From Bryobacterales bacterium (GTDB lineage Bacteria; Acidobacteriota; Terriglobia; Bryobacterales; Bryobacteraceae), in the NCBI GenBank assembly GCA_026954325.1, contig JAIXKK010000126.1:1-64000 (forward strand): a stretch of DNA of 64,000 nt. The letters are read 5' to 3'. Below are positions 63,296 to 64,000 of the stretch, piece by piece. Made by a program: the position numbers and the translations under genes. The notes under the pieces were generated by a model that was not told the origin of the DNA, did no database searches, and saw only the letters and a program-made list of their open reading frames with translations. Positions within the stretch are counted from its first letter, which is position 1. Each line of letters begins with the position of its first letter.

Positions 63296-64000
63296 ATGCG
63301 AGCCAACCCATTCCAGCGTCAACCCGCGCTCCTGGTGTGCACGGCGGCCGCCGCCCTCGTTGTGGTGGTGGTACGCGCGGCCACGCAGTCCATCACGATT
63401 GATGAAGCGGATACGTTTCTCAGTTGGGTGGCTCCCTCATCGCCTTCGCACTGGGCGCCGGCATCAAACAATCATCTGCTGAACTCGATGTTGATGCGGC
63501 TGGCGGTCTCGATGTTTGGCGTCTCGCAGTTCACGGTGCGCCTGCCGGCGGTTGGCGGCGCAATCCTCTATTTAGGGGCCTCCTATTACCTGTGCCGGTT
63601 GATTGCACGAACTGTAACGCGGCAGTGGATATTGCTGGCGTGCCTTGTCTTCAATCCGTTCATCCTCGATTACCTGGTGGCGGCGCGCGGTTACGGTTTG
63701 GCTTTGGGATTTCTGTTGAGCGCCATCGCGGGGACGGCATACGGAGAGGGGGCCGGCGGGAACAAGCGCGCGGTTGCGCCGGCATGCCTGGCGCTTTCCT
63801 TTGCCGCGAATTTTTCTTTCGCGTTCGTGGATGCGGCAGCGCTGCTCTTTCTGTTCCTTTGGAACTGTTCGCGCGGACCTCACACGCGGGGAGCGCGCAT
63901 TCGCCTGTTGATCTGTACCGTACTGCCGGCTTTGGGAGTGAGCCTGCTATTGACGGCATCCACCGTGGCTCACTGGCCGAAGGGCCAATTATGGTTCGGG
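63296..64000 (+). CDS. GT-C-type membrane glycosyltransferase (GT39/ArnT-like), N-terminal part
   Basis: The frame is open from the ATG at 63296 to the window end (235 codons visible). A cytoplasmic N terminus precedes a first helix (about 11-27); TIDEADTFL near 36 is the catalytic loop D-E type motif of polyprenyl-phosphate-dependent transferases, and VRLPAVGGAILYL near 80 is typical of GT39/ArnT-like proteins. Further helices follow. It probably transfers a sugar from a lipid carrier to a protein or cell-wall acceptor. The C-terminal half lies outside the window. Confidence 0.75.
   Translation, partial: MRANPFQRQPALLVCTAAAALVVVVVRAATQSITIDEADTFLSWVAPSSPSHWAPASNNHLLNSMLMRLAVSMFGVSQFTVRLPAVGGAILYLGASYYLCRLIARTVTRQWILLACLVFNPFILDYLVAARGYGLALGFLLSAIAGTAYGEGAGGNKRAVAPACLALSFAANFSFAFVDAAALLFLFLWNCSRGPHTRGARIRLLICTVLPALGVSLLLTASTVAHWPKGQLWFG

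Noticed and set aside
1..64000. CRISPR arrays, rRNA genes and known riboswitches
   Set aside because: No regularly spaced repeats, no rRNA-like sequence and no aptamer consensus were seen anywhere in the window.

Overview
The window is high-GC (low sixties percent by eye) chromosomal DNA that looks like a soil acidobacterium of the Bryobacterales/Solibacteraceae type. The support is the family mix: two secreted VWA-related proteins of the acidobacterial type, a protein of the repetitive INRENARKSTGP family, many secreted carbohydrate-active enzymes, Tat/Sec-exported hydrolases, a fused MFS/spermidine-synthase protein, and a radical SAM protein resembling tetraether lipid synthase. There is no phage structural module and no CRISPR array.

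Layout. 1-5.4 kb: the tail of a FAD-linked oxidase, an INRENARKSTGP-family gene with a poly-C frameshift, then a divergent sodium:solute symporter / alpha-L-fucosidase pair. 5.8-18.4 kb: VOC protein, CNNM/HlyC-type membrane protein, penicillin-acylase-type hydrolase, MFS/spermidine synthase fusion, a 1122-aa secreted protein of unknown function with a VWA protein, and a right-handed beta-helix protein. 18.43-20.87 kb: a complete ISKra4-type insertion sequence with 22-bp inverted repeats and a 9-bp target duplication, dropped between the beta-helix gene and an ACS-type MFS transporter. 20.9-25.8 kb: MFS, thioredoxin-like, alkaline-phosphatase-like, DUF1992 and VWA genes. 25.8-28.3 kb: a decayed genomic island at the 3' end of tRNA-Pro(CGG), with an integrase remnant, an intact vsr, a frameshifted and truncated cytosine methyltransferase, and the C-terminal remnant of an Eco29kI-type restriction enzyme. 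28.5-38 kb: ceramidase-like protein, MFS/amidohydrolase pair, secreted proteins, a CBM9-like protein, a frameshifted lectin-like gene, threonine synthase and an RRM protein. 38.4-45.5 kb (minus strand): PL8 polysaccharide lyase, a selenoprotein gene with an in-frame UGA, a CehA-like metallohydrolase, a TPR protein and queG. 45.8-64 kb: Tes-like radical SAM protein, alpha/beta hydrolase with a FadB-type protein, two NarL-type two-component systems, GH133 debranching enzyme, HtrA protease, a GH19-like enzyme, an unknown membrane protein and a GT-C glycosyltransferase cut by the window end.

The most notable item is the gene at 40700-41731 (minus). Read conventionally it is two ORFs split by TGA. 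The TGA sits exactly at the first cysteine of a thioredoxin-like CxxC motif, both ORFs are in one frame, and a perfect 7-bp stem with a GUG loop begins 14 nt downstream of the UGA. This is what a bacterial selenocysteine insertion element should look like. Domains read through as signal peptide, UxxC redoxin domain and DsbD-N-like domain.

How the genes work together: much of the window serves scavenging of plant and microbial polysaccharides (fucosidase plus symporter, beta-helix protein plus hexuronate-type MFS, PL8 lyase, CBM9-like protein, GH19-like enzyme) together with envelope redox and protein quality control (selenoredoxin/DsbD-N, thioredoxin-like protein, HtrA). Several genes have a -10-like hexamer only 7-9 nt before the start codon, which suggests leaderless transcription.
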